A stretch of DNA of 64,000 nt from Neovahlkampfia damariscottae. Lineage: Eukaryota > Heterolobosea > Selenaionea > Neovahlkampfiida > Neovahlkampfiidae. The translations under genes and the position numbers were made by a program. Positions 55,452 to 64,000 of the stretch are shown piece after piece. The stretch is taken from the NCBI GenBank assembly GCA_016618085.1, contig JABLTG010000035.1, forward strand, positions 1-64,000, given 5' to 3'. Each line of letters starts with the position of its first letter. Positions within the stretch are counted from its first letter, which is position 1. Below the pieces are notes generated by a model that was not told the DNA's origin, searched no databases, and was given only the letters and a program-made list of their open reading frames with translations.

Positions 55452-57699
55452 ATGAGCAAAAACTGTTTGAGACTCACTTGTTTTTTATTGTGTCTTCTAA
55501 ACATCACATGGACACAAGAATTTAAAGGATTTCAATGCCGAACAAAAGGAAACACATACATTTTGTCAAACGTTTATCGAAGTACGTACTTGAAGTAATT
55601 CTTATATTTTTTAAGCTTCTATGGATATAACTGTAAGAACAAATGCTCCACTTGGATATAGTCTGGTAGTCTTATCTCCTTCAAAAAAAAATTTTAAAAA
55701 TTCTGTTTTCATTGCATTCGAAGGTGGATCAACAGGAAAGAAACCACGATATCAAATATACTCTGGTAATACTACTTATGTACCAACAGGAATTTGGTAT
55801 AACATGACAAAATTTGGTAAACAGTCTCTCAGGTTGGCTTTCAACGATTTTACTATTGGTATACTTTCTTCTTTTTAATATTTTATTATCAAAATAGCAA
55901 AAACGAAACCTACTTACATTCCAAATGGTAACATTTGATATTTTATAATTTTTTTAAGATTTTTATTGGTCTTTTTCATTTAATCGAACAAAATTACTTG
56001 AAGATTTACCAGTCAATCAATCCTTTAAATATGCATTTGTTGGGTCAAATTATTATGCAAGTATTCCAACCAATTCACCTTATTCATTACCACCACCTGA
56101 TCAAATGGAAGTGATGCCATTTGACATTTTTTCGAAAGGTACAAAAAAAAAAAAAGAATTTAATTTTTAGATAGTTTTTGTTTTATACCTTGTAAGTTTT
56201 TAATTTAATTTAAAAAAGAAAGCAATTTTACGATGGTCAACTTTTCATTGGTCATTATATGCCATTGAAATGAGTTTTTATGTAATTATTTTAATAATTT
56301 GTACAATTTTATATATTTTCAAATTTCAACCACTTTATTCAAGAGGATTAACACCAATTATTGGATCAATTTCACAAATATTTTTATTATTATCTCAAAT
56401 TCATTTTTTTGCATTAAATGTTGAAGGAATTTCTAATAATTTTTGTTTATTTGATATGTTTTTTTATGTAAGAAGAATTTAGTTTTAAAGAATAGTATCC
56501 TGGAGTTCAAATGTCTTTAATTTTAATTCCAATTCATTTAATTCGTTATATTGCAATTATTAATCTTGCAAGATCAAAAAAAACTTTGTACATCACTAAA
56601 AATAATGGAAAAAAAGAAGTTGGCACATTTTTGATAAAAATGTTAAAAATTATTCAAAATCCATTCATTAATTTATTTATTGTTTTACTTTATTTATTTT
56701 TCTATCTTTCAATTGAAGTTATCATTTATTTTGTGCCAAATGCAATTGGAAAAGGTGGATATTGTGTTGAAGCTGCATTTTATAATTCTTTATTTAGTAC
56801 AATATTTGTATGTATTTGGATTGGATTATGGGTGATTGGTTTATGTTTAGATACATTTCTTTATTATTTCAATTTTATAAAATTTAAATCAAAGGGTTGT
56901 AATTGTACATTCAAATTAAGAGATTGTAATCCTTATTCATTTTTTGTTAAAAAAGATCCATTCACCTATAGAATTGAATTATATATATTAGGACCAATAT
57001 TAGTATGTGCATTTTTATTTTATATTTTATTTGCACTTCTTGGATTTGATCAACAATATAGATTAATTTTTATTATATTTTCAAGTTTATTTAATCATTT
57101 AGTATTTATTTATCAAGTATTATTTGTTCTTATTTTGACTATAATTCAAATTATTCGTCAATTAATTTGTAGATCTCAACAACCAAAAGAAGAAATTGAT
57201 AGAATTTTATTTGATAGAGAAAATGGAGGATTTGAAATGGTATATTTTTAAATATTTTAATTATTATTAGTTTTCAAACTTTGCTCAAGATGAATATTCA
57301 ATCGAAAATGTTTCTTGTTGGGAAGATATTCAAAAATACAAAAAAAGTGCAAAAGAAAAAGATCAACAAAAAATGAGAGAAATTGCAACAGAAATGTATT
57401 CAAAATATTTAAATGGTGCTGAATCTCCTTTTGAAGTTAATGTCTCAAGTAAATGCAGGAAAAATGTAAAAGAGAAATTAAAAGAAGAAAATGATTTAGA
57501 AGATAATTTATTTGATGAAACTTTGGCTGGTGTCAAATTGAATTTATCAGATACCTATTCAAGAATTCATGTCACAACAGAATTTGCATTGTATTCACAA
57601 AGAACTCGATTTAAACAAGAAATGGGATTGGATAATCAAAATATAATCACTAAAACATTAAATAGAAAATCAACAAAATCTAGACATTCAAAAAAATAA
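55452..57699 (+). CDS. 7TM receptor with C-terminal RGS domain, copy 2
   Basis: Tandem paralogue of the preceding gene, with the same order: signal peptide (LRLTCFLLCLLNITWTQ), ectodomain (MDITVRTNAPLGYSLVVLSP), seven helices (56230-57170), RGS domain (YSIENVSCWEDIQKYKKSAK, ESPFEVNVSSKCRKNVKEKL, DETLAGVKLNLSDTYSRIHV). About seven exons against three in copy 1, so introns were gained or lost since duplication. Shared landmarks include FQPLYSRGLTPIIGSISQ and DQMEVMPF. The C-terminus has an extra basic tail (KTLNRKSTKSRHSKK). A Cys-rich loop CNCTFKLRDC in the third intracellular region is specific to this copy. Confidence 0.88.
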
Positions 57700-57748
57700 A
57701 ATCGATTTTAAATTTTCTCAATAATTTCATTGGTCAATTTTTTGGTTG

Positions 57749-59185
57749 ATGTTTTCAAAAAGCATTCTCTTCTTTTTTTTTATTTTAATTTTAAGCAAAT
57801 TTATATATGATACATACAACGATAGCTTATATGATGTGATAATTGTTGGTGCAGGAGTACAAATTATTTTAATTTATTCTTATCCAAAGGTGTCTGGTAT
57901 TGTTGCAGGAGAAAAATTAAACAAAAATTTAAATGTAATAGTACTGGAGGCAAGAAATAGAATATTAGGAAGAGTGTACACTGATAGGAAATTTTTTAAA
58001 ACACCAATGGGTAATTTCATTTTTATGACTTCTAATGTTTCAGATTTGGGAGCATCATGGATTCATGGGGTCAAAAAAAATCCACTTCATAAAATTGTTT
58101 CTGATTTTGGTATCTCAATAATACCAACCAATTATTCAGAAACTGTATATTACAATCTGACGAACCAACAAATTATAAAAAATACATATAGAGATAGACA
58201 CAAACATTTTGAGAATATGATAGATGATTTTATTGCTTCAGAATTAGATCAAGATATCACTACTTATGAGCTCTTTCAGAAATTTCTTTCATCTGAAAAA
58301 AATACAACCAAAGAAAAAATGGATTTGTTGTATTTTAACTTGGCTTTACTAATAGAAACAGAATTTGGAGATGAATCAAAATATTTAAGTGCTATTCACT
58401 TTTTTAAATCCATCAGTTTTGAGGGTATTGATAATGTTTTGCCAAATGGTTATTCAGAATTGTTCAAAAAATTTAGTGAAAATTTGAATATAGAATTAAA
58501 TTCAAAAGTGATTAAAGTTGAAAAAATCGAATCTAATTTATATTCAATAATGACAAGTGATAATCGGATATATTTCACAAAAAAAGTACTCATCACAGTT
58601 CCACTTGGAGTATTGAAAAGGAATTCAATCAAATTTTCACCACCATTGCCAAAATATAAAATCGATGCAATTCAAAAGTTGGGATTTGGATTATTAAATA
58701 AAGTAATTCTTGAATTTGAAAGAGATTCTTTGAAGAATATCCCAAAAATGATTGCTTTGGTACCTGAAATGAAATACGGAATCCAAAGTGAAAATGTTGG
58801 TTTTGTTTCAGTGTTGAATTGGAAACACTTTTCAAATCACGATTATTTAATGGTTTTTTCACATGGAAATTTTGCAAGATTGATTGAAAATTTGAATGAC
58901 AAAGAAATTATTGAAATTTTAATGAAAAGACTTTCTATCTTCAATTTGAAATATCCAATATCTCACAAAATAACTAGATGGGGAAAAGATGAATTTAGTT
59001 TTGGTAGTTACAGCTATGTGAAATTTGGGAGTACCACAGAACACATGGATGACTTGAGAAAATCCATAAATGATGAAATCTTTTTTGCAGGTGAAGCAAC
59101 GATACCAAATCATCATCAAACAGTTCACGGAGCATTATTAAGTGGAAAGGAAGTATCAGACAAAATTATCGATGAATTTGAATGA
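57749..59185 (+). CDS. Secreted or luminal FAD amine oxidase (polyamine/monoamine oxidase family)
   Basis: Signal sequence MFSKSILFFFFILILSKFIY. The FAD-binding Rossmann motif DVIIVGAGVSGIVAG and the RNRILGRVYTD and DLGASWIHG blocks appear once two introns are removed (57857-57889 and 58011-58043). Both are 33 nt, in frame and without stops. Later blocks: PLGVLKRNSIKFSPPLP, RWGKDEFSFGSYSYVKFG and FFAGEATIPNHHQTVHGALL, the C-terminal FAD-binding signature. Mature length is about 456 residues including the signal. The enzyme oxidises polyamines or amines to aldehyde with H2O2. Several N-glycosylation sequons (NYS, NLT, NTT) fit an extracellular or vacuolar place. Confidence 0.88.
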   Translation: MFSKSILFFFFILILSKFIYDTYNDSLYDVIIVGAGVQIILIYSYPKVSGIVAGEKLNKNLNVIVLEARNRILGRVYTDRKFFKTPMGNFIFMTSNVSDLGASWIHGVKKNPLHKIVSDFGISIIPTNYSETVYYNLTNQQIIKNTYRDRHKHFENMIDDFIASELDQDITTYELFQKFLSSEKNTTKEKMDLLYFNLALLIETEFGDESKYLSAIHFFKSISFEGIDNVLPNGYSELFKKFSENLNIELNSKVIKVEKIESNLYSIMTSDNRIYFTKKVLITVPLGVLKRNSIKFSPPLPKYKIDAIQKLGFGLLNKVILEFERDSLKNIPKMIALVPEMKYGIQSENVGFVSVLNWKHFSNHDYLMVFSHGNFARLIENLNDKEIIEILMKRLSIFNLKYPISHKITRWGKDEFSFGSYSYVKFGSTTEHMDDLRKSINDEIFFAGEATIPNHHQTVHGALLSGKEVSDKIIDEFE

Positions 59186-59226
59186 ATTTGTTGTCAAAGG
59201 TGTAAAAAAACAAGTAAAAATATTCT

Positions 59227-60490
59227 TTATTGTGTTCCACATGAAATTCCTCCTTGTTGATCTTCATCATCATCTTCGTCATATGCTTCTCTTTGTCTTT
59301 TTTGTTCTTCTTCAAAAACAGGTTCAACAAGTGTAACATCATAGTCATCTTCAGTAACGTCAATTTTTTGTTTTTTTGGGAAAATTTCTTCTAATTTTTC
59401 TTTCATTTGTGATGGTACTTTTTTTGGAAATTCAACTTCAAATTGAATTAAAAGATTTCCTTTATCAAATGGACTTTTCCATTTTGGCATACCTTCACCT
59501 TTAATTTCCAAAACTTGTTCTGGTTTAACAACTGCTCCTTCTTTTGTAGATGCAACCAAAACTCTTCCATCTAAATGTTTAATCTTAAATGTAAGTCCAG
59601 TCAATGCTTCACTTAAACTAATTTTCTTTTTCATAATCAAATGATTTCCATCTCTTTGAAATGTATCATGTGGTTTTTGTTGAAGAATAAAAACTATATC
59701 ACCAGGTAAAATTCCAGGTTTTTCATCCGCTTCATTTTCAAAAACAAGTTTTTGACCTTCTTTCATTCCTTTGTCAACATAAATTTGAAGAATTTTTTCT
59801 TCTGGAGCAACTTTTTCACCTTTACATTTTTTGCACTTGAATTTCTTTTCGATTGATTTACCATCTCCTTTACAATCAGGGCAATATGTTTGTACTTTTT
59901 GAACAAAACCAGGTCCAATTTCTTGATATCCCATGACAATACCTTGTCCTTTACATTTTGCACATGTTTTAATTTTTTCTGGATTTTTTGTTCCTTTTCC
60001 TTCACAATCACTACAATTTCTAGTTCTTGTAATTTTCATTTTTTTTTCTAAACCATTGTATAAATCTTCAAGTGAAACTGCCAAAGCACGACGAACTCCT
60101 TCTCCTTTTTGTGGTCCTCTAGGTTTTCTGCTACCACCACCACGTCCTTGAAAGAGATCAAAAATATCACCACCAAAATCACCAAATCCAAAACCACCAC
60201 CTCCACCATTTTTCAAACCTTCTTCTCCAAATTGATCATAGATTTGTCTTTTGTGTGGATCTGAAAGAACTTCATATGCTTCATTTGCTTCTTGAAATAA
60301 TGTTTCTTTTCCAGGATTTATATCTAAAGAGAAGTTAGTTTTTTATTTTTTTTTACCTTAAAATTTTAATTAGAATTTTGTTTAGTATCTTACCAGGATG
60401 ATACTCCTTTGCTTTTCTTCTGAATGCTTTTCCAATTTCTTCTTCTGTAGCATCAGGTGCAACTCCGAGTCTTTCGTAAAATGTGGACAT
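59227..60490 (-). CDS. DNAJA1: Type I J-protein (DNAJA/Ydj1)
   Basis: J domain MSTFYERLGVAPDATEEEIG, whose HPD tripeptide is created by splicing (CAT CCT G + AT). A G/F region with GGGGGFGFGDFGGDIFDLFQ follows, then a zinc-finger domain with four CxxCxGxG repeats (CSDCEGKG, CAKCKGQG, CPDCKGDG, CKKCKGEK) and two client-binding beta domains. The C-terminus GGISCGTQ is a farnesylation CaaX box. It stimulates Hsp70 ATPase and delivers unfolded proteins. The intron in the J domain is about 70 nt, long for this window, and might be two introns with a very small exon. Confidence 0.95.
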
Positions 60491-60560
60491 GTTTATTTTT
60501 GAAAATTGAAAATTCCGGTTATCCAATAGAAAAGCATCCATTTCAATTCCGAAAAAAATT

Positions 60561-62064
60561 TTATTCATAAGTCAACATTTTGGTTGTATTTTTTTTTAAA
60601 TCAAATTTGACATTTTTACCATTTGAATTTGGTGTATCAGGTTTTTTTAAAATTGATTTTCTTCTTGATCGAATTGGTGTTTTTCTTACTTCTTCTTCTT
60701 CTTCTTGTACTACTTTTTTAACTTTTTGAGGAGAAGAATATTTGTCTTCTTGTTTTTTACTTTTTTTCTTTTTTTCTTTCTTTGTTTGTTTGACAGGTTC
60801 TTTTTTTGTTTGTTCGACTTGTTGCTCAACTTTTTCTTTTTTTTCTTTTTTTACTTTCTTTTCTTTCTTTTCTTTCTTTTCTTCATGTTTTGTTTGAATA
60901 GGTTCTGGTTCAACTTTTTGTTTTTTTTTCTTTTCTTTTTCAACTGGAACATCCAATTTTACTTTTTTATTTTTTTTATTTTCATCTTTTAATTTTCTCT
61001 TTTTATTTTTTGATGATTCTTTTTCTTTTTCTTCTTCTTCTTCTTCTTGTTTGTTTAATCCTTTGGAAATATTTTCCTTTTTTTTTTATATTAATTTGAT
61101 ATTTAAGTGATTACCATATCATTTGAAATAATATCCAAAAGATCTTGATCATCATTGTCAATTTGTGCCATATATAATTTCTTTTCCCATTCTTGAACTC
61201 TATTTTTGTTACATTTTGTTCTAAGTAATTAATTTTTTTCAAAAATTTTTACTTTCGTAACTCTTTGAAATATTTCACTAATTTTGGATAATTTATAGGT
61301 AAAATAACTTCTTCACCTTCAAATTGTTGTTCAAAATCATATCCTAAAATGATTTCCATAAATTCTTCTTCCATTGTTTTTAATAATGCTTTAGATGATG
61401 TTTTTGAAAATAAAATGAAAAATGGTCTGAAAAATTCTAATAAAATATCATCATTCAATTGTTTTCCTCCAAAATTTTCAAGTTCTAAAATTAAAACATC
61501 GCTTAAATGTCCTTTTATTGAATCTGTCAAAAAATGATCTAAACTTAAAGGTGAAGTCAATAATAATTCGGAATATTTTTTCATTAAATTTTCGTTGTAA
61601 TTATTATTTTTCAACCATACAATGCTACAACTTTAGTAAAAATGAATAATTCTCACCTTTGTTGAACGAAATATCTCAAAAGTGATAAATACTTTGAAAC
61701 TCTATTTTTTTAAAAAAAATGGTGATTTATACCTGTGTTTATCAAGTTTTGGATATTTTTCAATCATAATTTCATAGAAGGTTGATAAATATAAAAAAAA
61801 ATATTCTTCGTCTAATTCTTGAAGTAAACTCGCAACAAAAATACCCATTTCATCTTGATATGCTTGTCTATCAGCTAACCAATAACCTAAAAGGTTAGTT
61901 TATGAATGAAAAGTACAATAATAAATTCCTTGCCATAATTTTTGAAAATCTGTTTTTGTCAAAGGTTTCTTTTCTCTGAAAACTTTTTGTAGTTTTTGGA
62001 GTGCTTTATCTCTGTCATCTTGATCAACTGAAGCTAAAAGTTGAGTAATTTTGTTAACACTCAT
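60561..62064 (-). CDS. RRP1: Ribosomal RNA processing protein RRP1/Nop52
   Basis: The N-terminal NOP52 domain (MSVNKITQLLASVDQDDRDK, KTDFQKLWQGIYYC, LADRQAYQDEM) is followed across introns by LRYFVQQ-like and LSDVLILELENFGGKQLND. A long Lys/Glu-rich tail follows. Near the C-terminus SRRKSILKKPDTPNSNGKNV runs into KFDLKKN, resembling the KVxF/RVxF PP1-docking segment of RRP1B. The protein acts in nucleolar 27S-to-25S/28S rRNA maturation. An antisense Phe-rich frame over the Lys tail is a shadow. Start at 62064: ATG after CCAAT at ~62090; an upstream in-frame ATG (62091) overlaps the box. Confidence 0.88.
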
Positions 62065-62160
62065 CCAAATTTTTTTGTAAAAACTATCCAATCAAATCGT
62101 TCACACCAAATAAAATAAAATAAGTTTTGAAAAGTTAAATTGTTGAAATTAAAGAAAAAT

Positions 62161-62592
62161 TTATTTTCTTTTTGATTTAATCATGTAGTACAAAACAAAA
62201 AAGACAAACATTACAAAAAGAATAACCCAACACATATGTCTTCCAATCTTTTCATTTACAACTTGATCTAATTTTTTTATGGTTGTGGTCAGTGAATTTT
62301 GTGTATTTACAGCATCTGTAGTCACTGAATCAATTAATACATTTGATTCTTTAATTTCAGAATGAATATCTTTTGTGAGTTGTTTTAAATTATCGATTCC
62401 ATAACTCAATTCGTCAAAATTTTCTTCATTTTCTTTTTTCAAAACACTTTGCACAAGTTGATCCTCTTCACCTGAAACACTTGAAGGTTCAACATCATTA
62501 TTTTTCTGTTCTTTTTCTTGTCCAAATAGAGAAGATCTGGAACCTTTTAACATTTTTCCTCTTCTAGACGCTGATGTCATCGTGTTTTTCAT
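62161..62592 (-). CDS. BET1: Qc-SNARE BET1
   Basis: A single exon of 143 residues. The N-tail is basic and Ser-rich. The SNARE motif (about 55-115) contains YGIDNLKQLTKDIHSEIKES then NVLIDSVTTDAV. The tail anchor CWVILFVMFVFFVLYYMIKS (121-140) is followed by KRK. Bet1 works in ER-Golgi vesicle fusion. The zero-layer position is Ser83 (EIKESN), as in yeast Bet1, instead of the Gln of most Qc-SNAREs. ATTGG lies ~35 bp upstream. Confidence 0.82.
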   Translation of the reverse strand: MKNTMTSASRRGKMLKGSRSSLFGQEKEQKNNDVEPSSVSGEEDQLVQSVLKKENEENFDELSYGIDNLKQLTKDIHSEIKESNVLIDSVTTDAVNTQNSLTTTIKKLDQVVNEKIGRHMCWVILFVMFVFFVLYYMIKSKRK

Positions 62593-62695
62593 TCAAGTTG
62601 AATTTTGTTGTAATAAGTTGATTGGTCAAAAAAAAAAAAATAAAACGTTCAGAAAAAAAAATACTTTTTATTGTATTTCCATTTCCTAATATAGT

Positions 62696-63010
62696 TTATT
62701 GTGCTTTGTAATAATAAGAATCACCATCAAATTTTTCATTCAAACTATCAATCAACTTTGATACATATTTTTCGTAGTCTTTAATTGTTCCTTTTTGTTT
62801 CACTTCAGCCATTTTATTTTTGTTTTTTGGTATTGGGATAAAATTGTTGTTGTATCTATAATTTCTACACATGCGCATTTGATCTCTGATATGAGGTGTA
62901 CAATAATCACTTCCTGAAGGAGTGGAATCTTGGTTTCCATAGCTTCTTCCATTTCCATGGTATCCACGACTTTGGTCATTTTGATAACTTCCGTAATTTC
63001 TGTAACTCAT
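62696..63010 (-). CDS. Hypothetical small Tyr/Gly/Asn-rich protein, 104 aa
   Basis: A single exon. The N-terminal 35 residues are Gly/Tyr/Ser/Asn-rich (YHGNGRSYGNQDSTPSGSDY). A CTPHIRDQMRMCRNYRYNN segment with two Cys 11 residues apart (CX10C) and a charged helical end (YEKYVSKLIDSLNEKF) follow. Not recognised. It shares a CCAAT-containing spacer with the next gene. It could be a small mitochondrial protein or an RNA-binding peptide; I would not choose. Confidence 0.6.
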   Translation of the reverse strand: MSYRNYGSYQNDQSRGYHGNGRSYGNQDSTPSGSDYCTPHIRDQMRMCRNYRYNNNFIPIPKNKNKMAEVKQKGTIKDYEKYVSKLIDSLNEKFDGDSYYYKAQ

Positions 63011-63089
63011 GCTGAACGAAATTGAGAGTATGAACTATTTGATTGGTCAATTTATCCTTCTAATTTGAAGAATTTTTTTTTTTGAAACC

Positions 63090-63467
63090 ATGCCAAAAAA
63101 TAAAACTTCAAAGAAAGTGTCAACATCAAAACCTTATGAAAAAAAATCAGATAAAATGAACAATGATGAAGAGGAAGTTATTGAAAAAGAAGAAACTTCA
63201 GTGATGTTGATAAAAAAAAGACATACAAAAGAGAAAAAAGATTTGAAAAGAGAAATTGAAGAAATGAAAAAAAAAGCAGTAAAATTATCAAAAAAAGATA
63301 AGTGTAAAAAAAGAGAAAGACAAAATATTATGAAAGAAACAAAAAAGTTAATGGAAGAACTTGAAAAAAAACAAAAAGAAGAAATAGAAGAATTCAAATT
63401 GAAAAAACAAGAAAATAAATTGAGTGAAATACCATTGTTACCAATGGATATAGAATTTAAATTTTAA
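63090..63467 (+). CDS. OTUD6-like N-terminal coiled coil, without OTU domain
   Basis: A single exon of 125 residues. The segment KRHTKEKKDLKREIEEMKKK, then KRERQNIMKETKKLMEELEK and KKQKEEIEEFK, closely follows the N-terminal coiled coil of OTUD6A/B (RHRKEKKELQ..., MEQKHREELEQ). In those proteins an OTU cysteine protease follows. Here the frame ends MDIEFKF at TAA 63467 and the next gene is convergent, so no protease domain is encoded downstream. It is either a stand-alone partner or the relic of a split. Confidence 0.65.
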   Translation: MPKNKTSKKVSTSKPYEKKSDKMNNDEEEVIEKEETSVMLIKKRHTKEKKDLKREIEEMKKKAVKLSKKDKCKKRERQNIMKETKKLMEELEKKQKEEIEEFKLKKQENKLSEIPLLPMDIEFKF

Positions 63468-63509
63468 TAAAAAGATAATTGAAACCAAAAATTTATTAAT
63501 ATCAAAATT

Positions 63510-64000
63510 TTACATTTTAAAATCCATCACACAAACAGTAAAATCTTCAGTTATAGAATTTGAAAAACAGGCAGCAACTTTATCACCTGTTGAATTCCAA
63601 CAAACTTCAAATATACTTCCTGCTCCATTGTATGTTTTAACTAATGAACCATCTTTTACAGACCAAACATGTAAAGATCTATCAAATGAACCACTCGCTA
63701 AATATTCACCATTTGGACTGAAAGCAATTGAATAAACTGGATCAGTATGTTTTGTTAAAGAATATAAACATTTTCCAACATTCACATCCCATAATTTAAT
63801 TGAAAAATCAAACGAAGCACTTGCTAAAACTAAATCTTTGTTTGGATTTTTTGAACCTTTCCCTGTTGGACTCCATCTTATTGTATATATTTCTTTTGAA
63901 TGTTCTTTAAAATCAAATAAGCATCGTTCAGATTTCATATTCCAAATCTAAGAAGAAATATTTTAGAAAAGTAATAAATTACTTACTTTACAGGTATTAT
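63510..64000 (-). CDS. TBL1XR1: TBL1/TBL1XR1 WD40 protein, 3' part (cut by window end)
   Basis: The last exon encodes the end of a WD40 propeller: [80 protein letters not shown]. These four blades are nearly superimposable on the C-terminal blades of TBL1X/TBL1XR1, the exchange factor of the NCoR/SMRT-HDAC3 corepressor. An intron begins near 63947, and further exons lie beyond 64000. Its stop is 43 bp from the convergent gene. Confidence 0.9.

Noticed and set aside
60705-60992. A plus-strand frame very rich in Phe and Leu
   Set aside because: It is the complement of the Lys/Glu-rich tail of RRP1; hydrophobicity comes from antisense AAA/GAA codons.
1-64000. Transposons, LTR elements or integrated viruses
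   Set aside because: No transposase, reverse transcriptase, integrase, capsid or terminal repeats were recognised; the primase-like gene has host introns and promoter and no viral neighbours.
1-64000. tRNA or rRNA genes
   Set aside because: Spacers are mostly under 250 bp and none shows a convincing A/B box or cloverleaf by eye; a covariance-model search would decide.
1-64000. Alternative genetic code
   Set aside because: Conserved genes end at TAA or TGA where expected and need no reassigned stops once introns are removed.

Overview
This window is the left end of a nuclear chromosome from a unicellular eukaryote. It opens with about 175 bp of degenerate CCCAAA repeat (TTTGGG on the other strand), read as a telomere. 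It then carries about 41 densely packed protein genes. The DNA is very A+T-rich. Spliceosomal GT-AG introns are nearly all about 28-50 nt, and some exons are only 3-7 nt of coding sequence. Stop codons TAA and TGA are used as in the standard code. Gene content (complex I NDUFV1, TSPO, sphingolipid C9-methyltransferase-like enzyme, 7TM-RGS receptors, purple acid phosphatase, PX-SH3 adaptor) fits an aerobic, phagotrophic amoeba or amoeboflagellate. I cannot assign it: a heterolobosean or amoebozoan relative is only a guess.

Layout: 1-770 telomere and gene-free subtelomere; 771-12658 small proteins, a DDX6-type helicase, a membrane-tethered purple acid phosphatase, SPCS2, a C2/coiled-coil membrane protein and a longin R-SNARE; 12782-26266 a mostly minus-strand block with CSTF3, a DHX33-like DEAH helicase, RAB11, a PX-SH3 adaptor and PSME4/PA200; 26500-33505 a C9-methyltransferase, TSPO, a twin-CX9C protein, TMEM115 and a giant-virus-type primase-like gene; 33503-46047 a GATA-PHD protein, a USP deubiquitinase, TBC1D23, a mitochondrial carrier, a membrane RING protein, NDUFV1 and a calmodulin-like protein; 46044-53293 RIC1, a secreted alpha/beta hydrolase and JMJD5; 53368-59185 two tandem 7TM-RGS receptors and an FAD amine oxidase; 59227-64000 a type I DnaJ, RRP1, BET1, an OTUD6-like coiled coil without its protease domain and the 3' part of TBL1.

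Shared themes are membrane traffic (RAB11, RIC1, TBC1D23, TMEM115, BET1, longin SNARE), RNA processing (DDX6, CSTF3, DHX33, RRP1) and protein turnover (PSME4, USP, RING). There is no operon logic, but the packing is extreme: divergent start codons lie 24-60 bp apart and convergent stop codons lie 1-6 bp apart or overlap. Almost every gene has a CCAAT/ATTGG pentamer within about 50 bp of its ATG, which looks like the core promoter of this organism. No transposon, viral insertion, CRISPR array, rRNA or tRNA was recognised.
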